A stretch of 33,263 nt of DNA from contig CAMDJH010000038.1 in NCBI GenBank assembly GCA_945900455.1, positions 1-33,263 of the forward strand, written 5' to 3'. The translations under genes and the position numbers were made by a program. This document shows positions 8,742-16,601 of the stretch, in pieces; position 1 is the first letter of the stretch; each line of letters begins with the position of its first letter. The notes under the pieces are model-generated. The model did no database searches. It saw only the letters and a program-made list of their open reading frames with translations, and was not told the DNA's origin. The DNA is from Akkermansia muciniphila. GTDB taxonomy: Bacteria; Verrucomicrobiota; Verrucomicrobiia; Limisphaerales; UBA9464.

Positions 8742-10151
8742 ATGTTTACGTTTCTTAGCAATCCTGTTCGGAATTGTGATGGCGTCTCAAGGCGCACATT
8801 TTTGAGGGCAGGCTCGCTTGGAATAGGAGGCTTCACCTTCGCGGACATGCTTCGCGCTGAACAGGCCAGTGGCCAGGGTTCTTCAAACAAGGCGATCATT
8901 AACATCCATCTCGATGGGGGTCCGCCGCAGATGGATATGATCGATCCCAAACCGGATGCCCCCATCGAATTTCGCGGCGGCCTCGGCTCGATTCCCACCA
9001 GTATCCCCGGGCTTCACCTGAGCGAGCTGATGCCTAAGGTGGCTTCCATTGCGAAGAAGTTCATCTTTATTCGATCGCTCGTCGGTTCCGAGGAACAACA
9101 CCACGCTTTCCAGTGCCTGTCGGGCTTTGAGGAAAAGGACCTACTTGCCATCGGCGGCCGTCCGGCCATGGGCAGTGTGCTGGCAAAGCTCCTCGGATCA
9201 CCGAAAGATTCGGCGCCGCCATTTGTTGATTTGATGCAGGGGCGTCCTTTAGTGCGCAACAGTGCGAGGGCGGGCTTTCTCGGGGCTGCCTACACGCCCT
9301 TCCGCCCGGATATATCGCAACTCTTTCACCGCGAGTTGGAAGTGGGAATGAAAAAGGAATTGGCTGCGCTCGGTGCCAACCACTCCCTGAGTCTGGCCTT
9401 GTCGGAGGGAATCACCGTCGGCAGGTTGGAGAACCGAGCCGCGCTCTTATCCAGCCTGGATCGACTTCGCCGGGAGACGGACCGCAGCGGTGAAATGGCG
9501 GCGATGGACAAGTTTACGCAGCAGGCGATGGGCATTTTAACTTCGGGCAGGTTTGCCGAGGCGATGAACCTGTCCAGGGAGGATCCGCGCGTGCTGGCGC
9601 GTTACACGCCGCGGTTGAACGGGCCCGAGGAGATTTTTCACACGAGCGAAGGCGCCGAGGCTGCCCTGAAATTGCTGCTGGCGCGACGACTCGTCGAAGC
9701 GGGTGTCCGGTGCGTCACCCTGTCGATCAGTGATTTTGACACACACACGCAAAATCTGCCCCGGATGCGGCAAATCGTGCCGATCGTAGATCACGCGCTC
9801 CATGCACTGATCAGTGATTTGGAAGAACGTGGAATGCTTGGGGACGTATCCATTGTCGTGTGGGGCGAATTCGGGCGTACACCCAGGATCAATGATGAGG
9901 GTGGCCGCGACCATTGGCCGCGAGTGGCCATGGCCATGATGGCGGGCGGCGGAATGCGTGCAGGACAGGTGATCGGCTCAACCGACCGTTACGCGGGGGA
10001 AGCTACCTCACGACCCGTCCATTATCAGGATGTGATCGCAACCCTCTACCACAACATTGGCTTGGATGCGCGAACCACCACCGTCACCGACACCACCGGG
10101 CGTCCGCAATTCCTCGTCAGCATGGGCCAGCCAATCCAGGAACTCCTTTGA
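8742..10151 (+). CDS. DUF1501 domain-containing exported protein
   Basis: The 469-residue protein starts with a Tat-like signal (SRRTFLRAGSLGIGG), then INIHLDGGPPQMDMIDPKP, the opening of the DUF1501 (sulfatase-like, alkaline phosphatase fold) domain. Later conserved pieces are VWGEFGRTPRIN and GGRDHWPRVAMAMMAGGG, which hold the likely metal-binding Asp/His residues of the fold. The biochemical role is not established; such proteins usually pair with DUF1549/DUF1553 proteins, but no partner is adjacent here. ATG 8742 was chosen because upstream in-frame sequence belongs to the integrase fragment. No good Shine-Dalgarno precedes it. Confidence 0.85.
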   Translation: MFTFLSNPVRNCDGVSRRTFLRAGSLGIGGFTFADMLRAEQASGQGSSNKAIINIHLDGGPPQMDMIDPKPDAPIEFRGGLGSIPTSIPGLHLSELMPKVASIAKKFIFIRSLVGSEEQHHAFQCLSGFEEKDLLAIGGRPAMGSVLAKLLGSPKDSAPPFVDLMQGRPLVRNSARAGFLGAAYTPFRPDISQLFHRELEVGMKKELAALGANHSLSLALSEGITVGRLENRAALLSSLDRLRRETDRSGEMAAMDKFTQQAMGILTSGRFAEAMNLSREDPRVLARYTPRLNGPEEIFHTSEGAEAALKLLLARRLVEAGVRCVTLSISDFDTHTQNLPRMRQIVPIVDHALHALISDLEERGMLGDVSIVVWGEFGRTPRINDEGGRDHWPRVAMAMMAGGGMRAGQVIGSTDRYAGEATSRPVHYQDVIATLYHNIGLDARTTTVTDTTGRPQFLVSMGQPIQELL

Positions 10152-10167
10152 ATATCCCTCGAGGGCG

Positions 10168-10234
10168 CTACGGCGTGCGAGCAATCTCCTGATCGCCCTG
10201 CAAATCGTTGAATATTGATCGGTTCGACTTTTTT
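10168..10234. repeat. 67-bp dispersed repeat, copy 1
   Basis: This segment matches 15432-15497 in the same orientation with only a handful of differences, including a shared core cctgcaaatcgttgaatatt. It starts just after the stop of the DUF1501 gene, and its right end borders a 5'-truncated pseudopilin gene. I do not recognise the element. No terminal inverted repeat is obvious. Confidence 0.85.
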
Positions 10235-10239
10235 CTGAC

Positions 10240-10498
10240 CCTCCGGGATATTTTCACGAGTGGTATCTTCGTCCTATTAGATGAACATCCGGACAGCATC
10301 CACGATGGTTGGTATCTTCCTTTCACCATCGGTTCCTCGCAGTGGGTCGACCTGCCGGCCCCCTACCATAATGGAGCTGACGGCGTCTCATTCGCGGATG
10401 GGCACTCCGAGGTTCATCGATGGCTCATTGGCAATACCAAGCGGCCTGCCGTGCAAGGTGGATACACGATCCATACGATCCCATGTGGTCAAGAGTAA
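10240..10498 (+). pseudogene. 5'-truncated H-X9-DG pseudopilin gene
   Basis: The reading frame ends with LLDEHPDSIHDGW, WVDLPAPYHNGADGVSF and ADGHSEVHRW, the C-terminal region of the prepilin-type H-X9-DG proteins of Verrucomicrobiota and Lentisphaerota. The H-X9-DG motif itself is perfect (H-NGADGVSFA-DG). The type IV pilin-like N-terminal helix and the middle are absent; instead the frame runs upstream into the 67-bp repeat. An intact relative, but only distantly similar, is at 30572-31462. It converges with the CBM9-like gene. Confidence 0.75.
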
Positions 10499-10510
10499 CC
10501 GTTTGGCGTG

Positions 10511-11359
10511 CTATTCCGGTTTGCGAACGACTGATCCGATAGGTCCAACGAACGTCATGGTCCCCCAAGTCGCAGCATCATCCCCCATTCCGTAGATGAG
10601 AAAATGGCCTCCATAACCGCCGCCATCCGGATCCGTATGAACGATTTCGAGGCCGTACTTGTCTCCAATCTTCGGGACCTTCCACTTCGCACTCGCCACT
10701 CCGAACGTGCTCGCCATCCGGACACGGGCCTCGAGGATGAAATCACCGCGGCTTCCACCCCACGGATTCAACCGAATCGCATATATGACAGCCTCCGGAG
10801 GCAAGGGTGACTCTATATACTGCCGCTCCCGATCGCCGTGCCGCCACCAAGCCCCCCAAGGAGGTTTCGATGGATCAATTGCAAAACAGAAGGCGTGATT
10901 TCCCTCACCAAACGATTTGGATTTGCCGGTGCGGGGTGCTTCGAAAAACCAGCACACTGCATCCTTGAAGTACCATCTCTTCGGTTCATGGTTAGGATCG
11001 GCAATATCATTGACGTTGTCGTGGACTTCCGCGCCCAGGTAGAGAAAATCGTCATCCCACGCGAGATAGTAACGGGCGCTGAGATCATCCTCGGGAGGTG
11101 GCTCGCTGCCATGGTCTGTAAGCCGATTAACCGAGGGATTGAACCACGGCATGTGTTGAAGCCTCCGGATGTCCCAGACGCCATCGTTGAAGGCAACGTC
11201 CTTCCAATCTGCCAGGTCGCCATCGATACACGGCGGCTGCTTAAGCCTGGGAACGTGAATCGGATAGCACTCGCTCCACTGGTGTGGCACTGTGCATTGA
11301 GTAAAAGACAGGAGAGCGGCGGATGCAAAAATGCCAACAACTGCGCGTTTGCCAATCAT
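10511..11359 (-). CDS. Exported CBM9-like carbohydrate-binding protein
   Basis: The 282-residue protein has a signal-like N-terminus (GKRAVVGIFASAALLSF) ending near a cysteine (TQC), so a lipoprotein is possible but the lipobox is not canonical. The body has CBM9 features: CIDGDLADWKDVAF near the start, YYLAWDDDFLYLGAEVHDN, KDAVCWFFEAP, and FILEARVRM. CBM9 modules bind the ends of soluble and insoluble glycans. No catalytic domain is present. A good Shine-Dalgarno (AAGGA, 7 nt spacing) precedes the start. The upstream hydrolase gene stops 25 bp before, so the two probably form an operon acting on the same polysaccharide. Confidence 0.82.
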   Translation of the reverse strand: MIGKRAVVGIFASAALLSFTQCTVPHQWSECYPIHVPRLKQPPCIDGDLADWKDVAFNDGVWDIRRLQHMPWFNPSVNRLTDHGSEPPPEDDLSARYYLAWDDDFLYLGAEVHDNVNDIADPNHEPKRWYFKDAVCWFFEAPRTGKSKSFGEGNHAFCFAIDPSKPPWGAWWRHGDRERQYIESPLPPEAVIYAIRLNPWGGSRGDFILEARVRMASTFGVASAKWKVPKIGDKYGLEIVHTDPDGGGYGGHFLIYGMGDDAATWGTMTFVGPIGSVVRKPE

Positions 11360-11384
11360 TCCTCAGTCCTTCGTCGGGTGTGTT

Positions 11385-13715
11385 CTATCTTCCAAGCTGT
11401 CCAAGCATCGACATATTCCCGGTGAAGAACAGCGTTGTGGAGCCAGGCTTCAAAGTCACACTGAATCGATCCACACCTCGGGCAACAACCTTCTTCTCGT
11501 ACAGGTCATAGACTACCTCATGTGTCGATGGAAGCCTGAACGTCCGGTCGCCGCCTGAGAGGGTGTGGACTGAAAGCAGGTTCCGGCTAGCGGCCAGAAC
11601 ATCGCCTTCTTCATTATAGAGGTGAACTCCGGCAAAGCGCGCAGTTTCCCGCAATACCGGAGCGGGGATATTCGGCACAGCCACGTAAATCGACTTCCAG
11701 TCAGGAAACTCTTTGACTGCAAATCCTGGCTGACAGGTCCCTTGTGCCATCACGACCTCTCCCAAAATTCGTGCCGTGGCATCCGCTACGTGAAACTGCG
11801 GACCGAGATGGCTCTGCGTATCCCAGAAAAGGTCCTGAGGCAGTCGGGCTGTGATTGGGTGGTGAAAATCCGTAACGTGCATAAAGCTCGGCCACGGATG
11901 TTCATTTCTCACAAAATCGAATCCGGTGAGGTCCTTCATGTTCTCGACTGCTGGACGATCCTTAATGTATCCCGCGGCATAGATCCAGAGAGCAGTTCTA
12001 CCCTCCCGGCGCAATTCTCTTTTCAGAGCCTGCCTTCTTGTCTCATCGAGTCTGAATGCGTTGAGAAAGATATAGAGCTTGTACGGATGCAGTCGCCCTT
12101 TGAGAAAGTCGTTCAGAAGATAGACATCAAATGGCGCACCAAGACGCGGCAATCCAATGAGCCGCTGGTGAAAGATTAAGGGCACATCCAGTTCGTTTTT
12201 GATTGTTTCGTAGAAGAAGCTCTCATCATCGAGGAGCACAGCAATCTCAGCGCTCGGCGCACGGTCTGTCTTGAGTGCGAAGGCGCCAAGTTCTGCGAAC
12301 TCCTTGAGCATCGGCTGAAATGCCGGTTCGAGATTTGGCTCGATATGACCCTTGTTGGCCAGCCACCAGATGCCCTGGCCATGGGTCAGGGCCGTTCCGA
12401 AATTGCGCCGAAGAATGGATCTCGACTCAATCATATTTCGCGCCCGACCATACGCAGGGTCGACATCGGTATGCGTCCGGGTGTCATCTTCCATGAGATA
12501 CATCTTGTCGTGGAGGCGGACCGACTCCGTGGGCAACATGCTCGCTCCCTCGCCGCCCATTCCCCGGAACCCATAGCTGTACGGGCTGACGAGAAAATTG
12601 ACATGTGGCGATTCCAGAACCCGGGCCAATCCCAGGTGACCGCTTCGCTGGTACGTGGAGTACGGGCTTCCCGGTCCCTCGGCGAAAAAGCCAGCGTTCC
12701 AGGCGAGCTCCATGAGATACCCATAGAAGGCACCGGCGAGCGCCTTGCCGCCGGTGGCCTCTTTTACTGTCTGGCAGAAATCAATGACCAGACCTCCACA
12801 AAGTTCGGCAAGACACTCGTAATAATCGATCACGTTCTGTTCCTGCAGTGGATCGCGGAAGGTCAAGTGCTTTGTCTCGAACTGCTCAGCAGCCGTAGGA
12901 ACTTCAGCCGTCTCGATGGAGACCCCCGGTTTGTTCCAGACACTCCGCAACGTCGCGTCGCTGCGGTTGTACTTCTGCTTCAACCAGGCACGGAAATGTT
13001 GTTGCATCGGCTTGCTGTAGTCGCCGGTAAGGAAGAACATCGAGAGTTTCCCCTTCACCCACTCGCCGGTATGACCGGCACCGACCTGATAAGAGACCAC
13101 GCGGTTGAAGAGGCCGACGTTCCTGAGATGCGCCACATAGGCGCGCAAGAAATCCTTTGCCTGCTCACGCCAGACCTTCGAGGCGAATGATTGCCGGTGG
13201 GGTGTCCCATCGGAAACCACCTCCCGCTCCTCAGGATAAAGCTCGTGCCACCACTGGGATTGAGGCTCGCTCATCTCGAGGTAGATCCGAAGATGGAAAA
13301 GGGCCTTCGGGTCTGCTTCAAGGACACGATTGAATCGCGCCTGAACGCCGGAGAAGTCATAGTGACTCGGTCGACCCGGCGTCGGCCCGCACCATTCAGT
13401 CGGTCCGACATCAAAAGCATAGATGTGAATCCCCGTTTCGGCCGCATTGCGTTTTGCAATGTCGCTGGCCGCCCAACTCTCGGAGGTCGGAGGAGATGTC
13501 CACCACGTGCCGTAGAAGGCGGGTGTCCCATCGAGGAACAGGGTTGGGGCGCCGTTGTGAGGTTTAATTTCTACCGAGTTAAAGCCGTTTTTGAACGCAT
13601 CGCCGCTCGCCCCCTGAAGGGGCAGCTGAGTGGCCGCATCCGCAAAGAGCCCCAGGAAGCAGGCAAGCGGTACGTTCAATAAGTGCCGACGTGTCTTGTT
13701 CAACGTAAGGTTCAT
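11385..13715 (-). CDS. Exported beta-galactosidase-like (GH42/GH-A-type) hydrolase
   Basis: The 776-residue protein has an N-terminal signal-like segment (TRRHLLNVPLACFLGLFADA) and then a TIM-barrel-like region. VSYQVGAGHTGEW (208-219) places E218 where GH42-type enzymes carry the acid/base, and KMYLMEDDTRTH (404-415) contains E409, a candidate nucleophile. A later part (from about residue 490) resembles the trimerisation/Rossmann-like domain of GH42 (IAVLLDDESFFYE, YKLYIFLNAFRLDE), and the end looks like a beta-sandwich. Substrate cannot be read off. The downstream CBM9-like protein is 25 bp away. The family assignment is to the GH-A/beta-galactosidase-like group only; a GH14-like or uncharacterised family is possible. 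Confidence 0.7.
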   Translation of the reverse strand: MNLTLNKTRRHLLNVPLACFLGLFADAATQLPLQGASGDAFKNGFNSVEIKPHNGAPTLFLDGTPAFYGTWWTSPPTSESWAASDIAKRNAAETGIHIYAFDVGPTEWCGPTPGRPSHYDFSGVQARFNRVLEADPKALFHLRIYLEMSEPQSQWWHELYPEEREVVSDGTPHRQSFASKVWREQAKDFLRAYVAHLRNVGLFNRVVSYQVGAGHTGEWVKGKLSMFFLTGDYSKPMQQHFRAWLKQKYNRSDATLRSVWNKPGVSIETAEVPTAAEQFETKHLTFRDPLQEQNVIDYYECLAELCGGLVIDFCQTVKEATGGKALAGAFYGYLMELAWNAGFFAEGPGSPYSTYQRSGHLGLARVLESPHVNFLVSPYSYGFRGMGGEGASMLPTESVRLHDKMYLMEDDTRTHTDVDPAYGRARNMIESRSILRRNFGTALTHGQGIWWLANKGHIEPNLEPAFQPMLKEFAELGAFALKTDRAPSAEIAVLLDDESFFYETIKNELDVPLIFHQRLIGLPRLGAPFDVYLLNDFLKGRLHPYKLYIFLNAFRLDETRRQALKRELRREGRTALWIYAAGYIKDRPAVENMKDLTGFDFVRNEHPWPSFMHVTDFHHPITARLPQDLFWDTQSHLGPQFHVADATARILGEVVMAQGTCQPGFAVKEFPDWKSIYVAVPNIPAPVLRETARFAGVHLYNEEGDVLAASRNLLSVHTLSGGDRTFRLPSTHEVVYDLYEKKVVARGVDRFSVTLKPGSTTLFFTGNMSMLGQLGR

Positions 13716-13756
13716 TGGGAAGGGGAACCGTTAACGCCCCGCGGCGATGATAGGCA

Positions 13757-15016
13757 TCAGACAGACCGTTTCACCAGATCCGCAAAACGGTCTATTTCCT
13801 CCAATTGGTTATAGATATGAGTAGATATTCTGATGCAGTTCACGTTGTTTTCGGGGATCGTCCTTATGCTGAACTTTTCCTTCCCCGCGGATTCCTGGAA
13901 TTTGTGCATCGTCATGTTCTTTAGACGAAATGCCGTGATCGCGCCCCTGGAAGAGGATTCTTCCGGAGTCAGCAATTGAACATTGTCACCAAGTTCCTTG
14001 AGTCTATGGCGGAGTCTGTTTGCCAAATATCTTACTCTATTTTCCACGGCCTTCTTGCCAAGGGTCTCATGAAACCTGACGGTGGCTTCAATTCCGGCAT
14101 ACAATTCAGCGCTTTGTGTGCCGTAATAAAAACGGTGGGCGCTGGGTGAATAACCTTTGATCATGGGCGGGCTGCTTAACATATCCCAGCCCGTTTCACT
14201 GGAAGCTCCCACCATGATGGGTTTGAGTTCCTCCAGCTTTTCTTTTTTAACGTACAAAAAACCCGTGCCCTTGGGTCCCAACATCCATTTGTGGCAGCAA
14301 GATGAATAGAAATCGCACCCGATATCATGTAAGTCCAAACTGAGCATTCCCGGCCCATGGGCTCCATCAAAACACGAATAAATGCCCCTCGATTTCGCCA
14401 AGGTGGCAATGTCCTTTGCGGGCAGTACTTGACCGGTCGTGCAGGCGATGTGAGGCAGAGCAAGAGCCTTGGTCTTTGCTGTGATTGACTTTTCAATGTT
14501 GGCAAGAGTCTCAGTGCCTGTAATTCCCAATTGGACAACCTTTATCACGATCCCATCATGCTTGGCCCGGTTGAGCCATGGCAGCGCCCCGCCAACATGT
14601 TCGTGCATGCTCATGATCACTTCATCGCCACCCTTGAGTGGCAGACCTTGAGCTACAAGATTATTTCCTTCTGTTACGTTATGTGTAAGTGCAATTTCAT
14701 CGATGTCGACCCCGACAAATCTGGCAATGGCAGCCATGGCCTCATGATCACCTCCTCCATACTCTGCCTTGCTGTTAATCGTAAGCGACTTCTGATACAC
14801 TGCATCAATGACAGAATACGGTGAAGCCCCCATGGATCCGGTATTAAAATAAGTCGTCGCCGTGCCCAATGGAAATTGTGACCGTATCGATTGCCAGAAG
14901 TGTTCGTTGTCTGGGGCATGGTCTGAAGGTTGTAGCGGTGGAATGGGCTTCAGAGCACTTGCCGCCAACGCGGGAAAAGCCAGCATGCCAATTCCTAAAA
15001 ACTCTTTCCTGTTCAT
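13757..15016 (-). CDS. Exported class V aminotransferase-fold PLP enzyme
   Basis: The 419-residue protein begins MNRKEFLGIGMLAFPALAAS, a Tat/Sec-like export signal, followed by a class V aminotransferase fold of the isopenicillin N epimerase/cysteine desulfurase type. The PLP-binding Asp is in CFDGAHGPG (D218, H220) and the Schiff-base lysine in SSCCHKWMLGPKGTGFLYV (K243). The reaction is not determinable by reading. The gene is visibly more A+T-rich than both neighbours and has different codon choices, which suggests acquisition from another lineage (inference). It has no Shine-Dalgarno of its own; its ATG overlaps the stop of a short upstream ORF (ATGA), which suggests translational coupling. 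Confidence 0.87.
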   Translation of the reverse strand: MNRKEFLGIGMLAFPALAASALKPIPPLQPSDHAPDNEHFWQSIRSQFPLGTATTYFNTGSMGASPYSVIDAVYQKSLTINSKAEYGGGDHEAMAAIARFVGVDIDEIALTHNVTEGNNLVAQGLPLKGGDEVIMSMHEHVGGALPWLNRAKHDGIVIKVVQLGITGTETLANIEKSITAKTKALALPHIACTTGQVLPAKDIATLAKSRGIYSCFDGAHGPGMLSLDLHDIGCDFYSSCCHKWMLGPKGTGFLYVKKEKLEELKPIMVGASSETGWDMLSSPPMIKGYSPSAHRFYYGTQSAELYAGIEATVRFHETLGKKAVENRVRYLANRLRHRLKELGDNVQLLTPEESSSRGAITAFRLKNMTMHKFQESAGKEKFSIRTIPENNVNCIRISTHIYNQLEEIDRFADLVKRSV

Positions 15017-15051
15017 TTGCAGAATGACGAATGCTGTGCAATGCGCTTCAT
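15013..15051 (-). CDS. 12-codon leader-like ORF overlapping the aminotransferase start
   Basis: The ORF MKRIAQHSSFCK begins at 15051 with a strong Shine-Dalgarno GAGGAG seven bases upstream (complement of 15059-15064). Its TGA stop overlaps the ATG of the aminotransferase gene as ATGA. The following gene has no ribosome-binding site of its own, so ribosomes ending here could restart there. The same frame is open further upstream to 15207, but only the ATG at 15051 has a good ribosome-binding site. The peptide shows no run of a single amino acid and so no obvious attenuation logic. It could be a coupling ORF or chance. Confidence 0.45.
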   Translation of the reverse strand: MKRIAQHSSFCK

Positions 15052-15431
15052 GTTTAACTCCTCATGACCCGAAAAGGATGTTGATGCTCCGCGGTTGGGG
15101 TAGCGTACTTTAATATAATGGTAAACGATGTCCGTAGTTTTCGGTGTCGCATTCCGAGCTGTCAATGACAGATTTCCTTTTATAGATATTCGGACGTGAC
15201 TTGCCATTGGCGATTAATCTGTAAAGGTTCATGGCTCCTGCTATCGCACCGAGATGTTTTGTCGACTTGGAACAGGAGTGACACCGGCGGTCCCCTCACC
15301 CCGCTCAAAAGGAAGAATACTCGAATACGCTGACCGGCAATCATTTCAGCCTGTTCCTGAGATTGCCGATCATCCAGTGCTTGCACAATTTTCTTCCTCA
15401 ACGAACTGGAAATGAAGAGACTTAACCGAGC
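15052..15431. other. Intergenic region upstream of the aminotransferase
   Basis: No gene is recognised in these 380 bases. On the reverse strand a TATATT hexamer (around 15108-15115) could be a promoter -10 element for the aminotransferase, but no matching -35 was found. A 13-nt palindrome ctgtcaatgacag is at 15159-15171. Short ORFs here have no family resemblance I can see. Confidence 0.4.
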
Positions 15432-15497
15432 CTACGGCCTGCGAGCAATCTTCTGATCGCCCTGCAAATCGTTGAATATTGCTAGGTTCGAGTTTTT
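15432..15497. repeat. 67-bp dispersed repeat, copy 2
   Basis: This is the second copy of the repeat at 10168-10234, in the same orientation and differing at about six or seven positions. Its right end borders the truncated 3' side of a broken secreted-protein gene that reads on the reverse strand. So both copies adjoin a truncated gene on the same side. Confidence 0.85.
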
Positions 15498-15762
15498 GAC
15501 CGTACGACTTGTGATTCGAATCTGGGCCGAAGCCGACCACGGTGGCTTCGTCGCCATCGCCGTTGCCGAGTTCCGCCGAGCCCGATGCCCAAGCCGTCTC
15601 ATTGAATCCGTCAGCCCTCCAAGCCGTGCCGTGGTCGGTGCCTTTATCAAGGTACTTCCATATGGCTCCGGCCGGCACCAGCGTTTGTCCAAAGGCGGAA
15701 CTCACGGTCAAGAGCGTGGCCACGGCCTACTCTGCCAATTTCTTTCGTGTTCGTGTCTTCAT
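15498..15762 (-). pseudogene. Broken secreted-protein gene (N-terminal part only)
   Basis: Reverse-strand translation from ATG 15762 gives MKTRTRKKLAE, an in-frame amber stop at 15727-15729, then AVATLLTVSSAFGQ, which together look like a single signal peptide. The mature part, TLVPAGAIWKYLDKGTDHG then WASGSAELGNGDGDEATVVG, matches the start of a domain often found in large secreted verrucomicrobial proteins (with lamin-tail or metallophosphoesterase parts). The match ends at the border of the 67-bp repeat, so most of the gene is missing. An alternative start at GTG 15723 avoids the stop but leaves no proper signal peptide. Confidence 0.68.
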
Positions 15763-15899
15763 TGCGGCAATCTTGGTGCCGGATTCAGTGCCGCTCAATG
15801 CGACTTTGGTCGTAGCAATGCGCCGCCTCGACCGCCTAGGCAATCTGCCTCGCCACGCGCAACGCCTCCTCCACCGGAAGCCGTCCCCGCCGCGGCGGC

Positions 15900-16263
15900 G
15901 CTGGTCACCGTGTCCTGGCATTTCGTCCGGTCCCCGGAAGCCATCACCCTGTTCGTGGGCACCGTCGGTGGATTCCTGGGCCCCCTGTATGGAATCCTGG
16001 TCACGGACTACTACCTCGTGAAACGCAGACCCATTGAAGTGGCCGACCTGTTGTCGGAAAGCCGATCGGGACCCTTCTGGTACACCGGCGGATGGAACCT
16101 CCGCGCGGTCGCGGCGTTGGCGCCCGCCGCGGGGGTAAGCGCCACGGTGTCCTTTGCACCAACATTTGCATTTCTAGGCCCCTGGAACTGGTTTCTCTCC
16201 GGGGCCGTAGCCGCCCTCATCTATCTGGGGCTTCAGACGCGGGCCGGGGGCCGGGGCCGATGA
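15900..16263 (+). pseudogene. C-terminal fragment of an NCS1-type permease gene
   Basis: The frame reads LVTVSWHFVRSPEAITLFVG, GGFLGPLYGILVTDYYLVKR, then WYTGGWNLRAVAALAPA and ends PWNWFLSGAVAALIYLGL. This matches the last part of NCS1 family transporters for cytosine, allantoin or hydantoins, where the GP(L/M)YGI-(M/L)-(V/A)DYYL motif is conserved. About 115 residues remain of roughly 480. The frame is open upstream, but that part encodes no permease sequence; it belongs to the broken gene on the other strand. The fragment has no start of its own and is presumed non-functional. Confidence 0.75.
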
Positions 16264-16303
16264 CTTTGGGTTTCACTTGCCCGAAGTCTCTGGCAATGTC
16301 CTC

Positions 16304-16512
16304 TCAAACCATCGCCCGTTCCCCAGCCCATGAATTCCACCTCCTGGCGCTCGTATGGTCAAAAAACTCGTGCGCCTCTCCGTGATAGAATTTCAGGAGT
16401 CCGCCGAGGCGTTCGCGAGTCTGTATATCCCCTGACATTTCACCGATCCGATCCTCGGGCGCTGGAAACAGGATTACGTTACCCTTGCCTTGGTGATTTC
16501 GCTCCGGGTCCG
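16304..16512 (-). pseudogene. rve-type integrase/transposase remnant, C-terminal part (locus 3)
   Basis: On the reverse strand the frame reads [14 protein letters not shown], then [19 protein letters not shown] and [15 protein letters not shown]. This is the tail of the same integrase family as at 530-672. It begins abruptly beside a tandem repeat and has no catalytic core. DNA similarity to 530-612 is evident over about 70 bases, with an internal difference of several bases in the FP-APEDR region. Confidence 0.75.
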
Positions 16513-16548
16513 TAAAGGGGTCAAGCCCGTGTAAAGGGGTCAAGCCCG
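16512..16548. repeat. Tandem 18-bp direct repeat (two units)
   Basis: The unit gtaaaggggtcaagcccg occurs twice, one base apart. It lies exactly between the integrase tail and the RAYT head. Motifs of the GGGGTCAAGCCC kind are commonly seen next to RAYT genes in these bacteria, so these may be element ends. Confidence 0.75.
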
Positions 16549-16601
16549 GAATTGTGAAAATGGATTGCAGGCATCGCCAATTGTGTCTCTGAAAATAGGG
16601 G

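Noticed and set aside
15159-15171. Palindrome ctgtcaatgacag upstream of the aminotransferase.
   Set aside because: A single 13-nt palindrome with no second copy and not placed at a recognisable promoter; too weak to call an operator.
15180-15401. Reverse-strand ORF of 73 codons left of the repeat.
   Set aside because: No ribosome-binding site, signal or family resemblance; too short to support as a gene.
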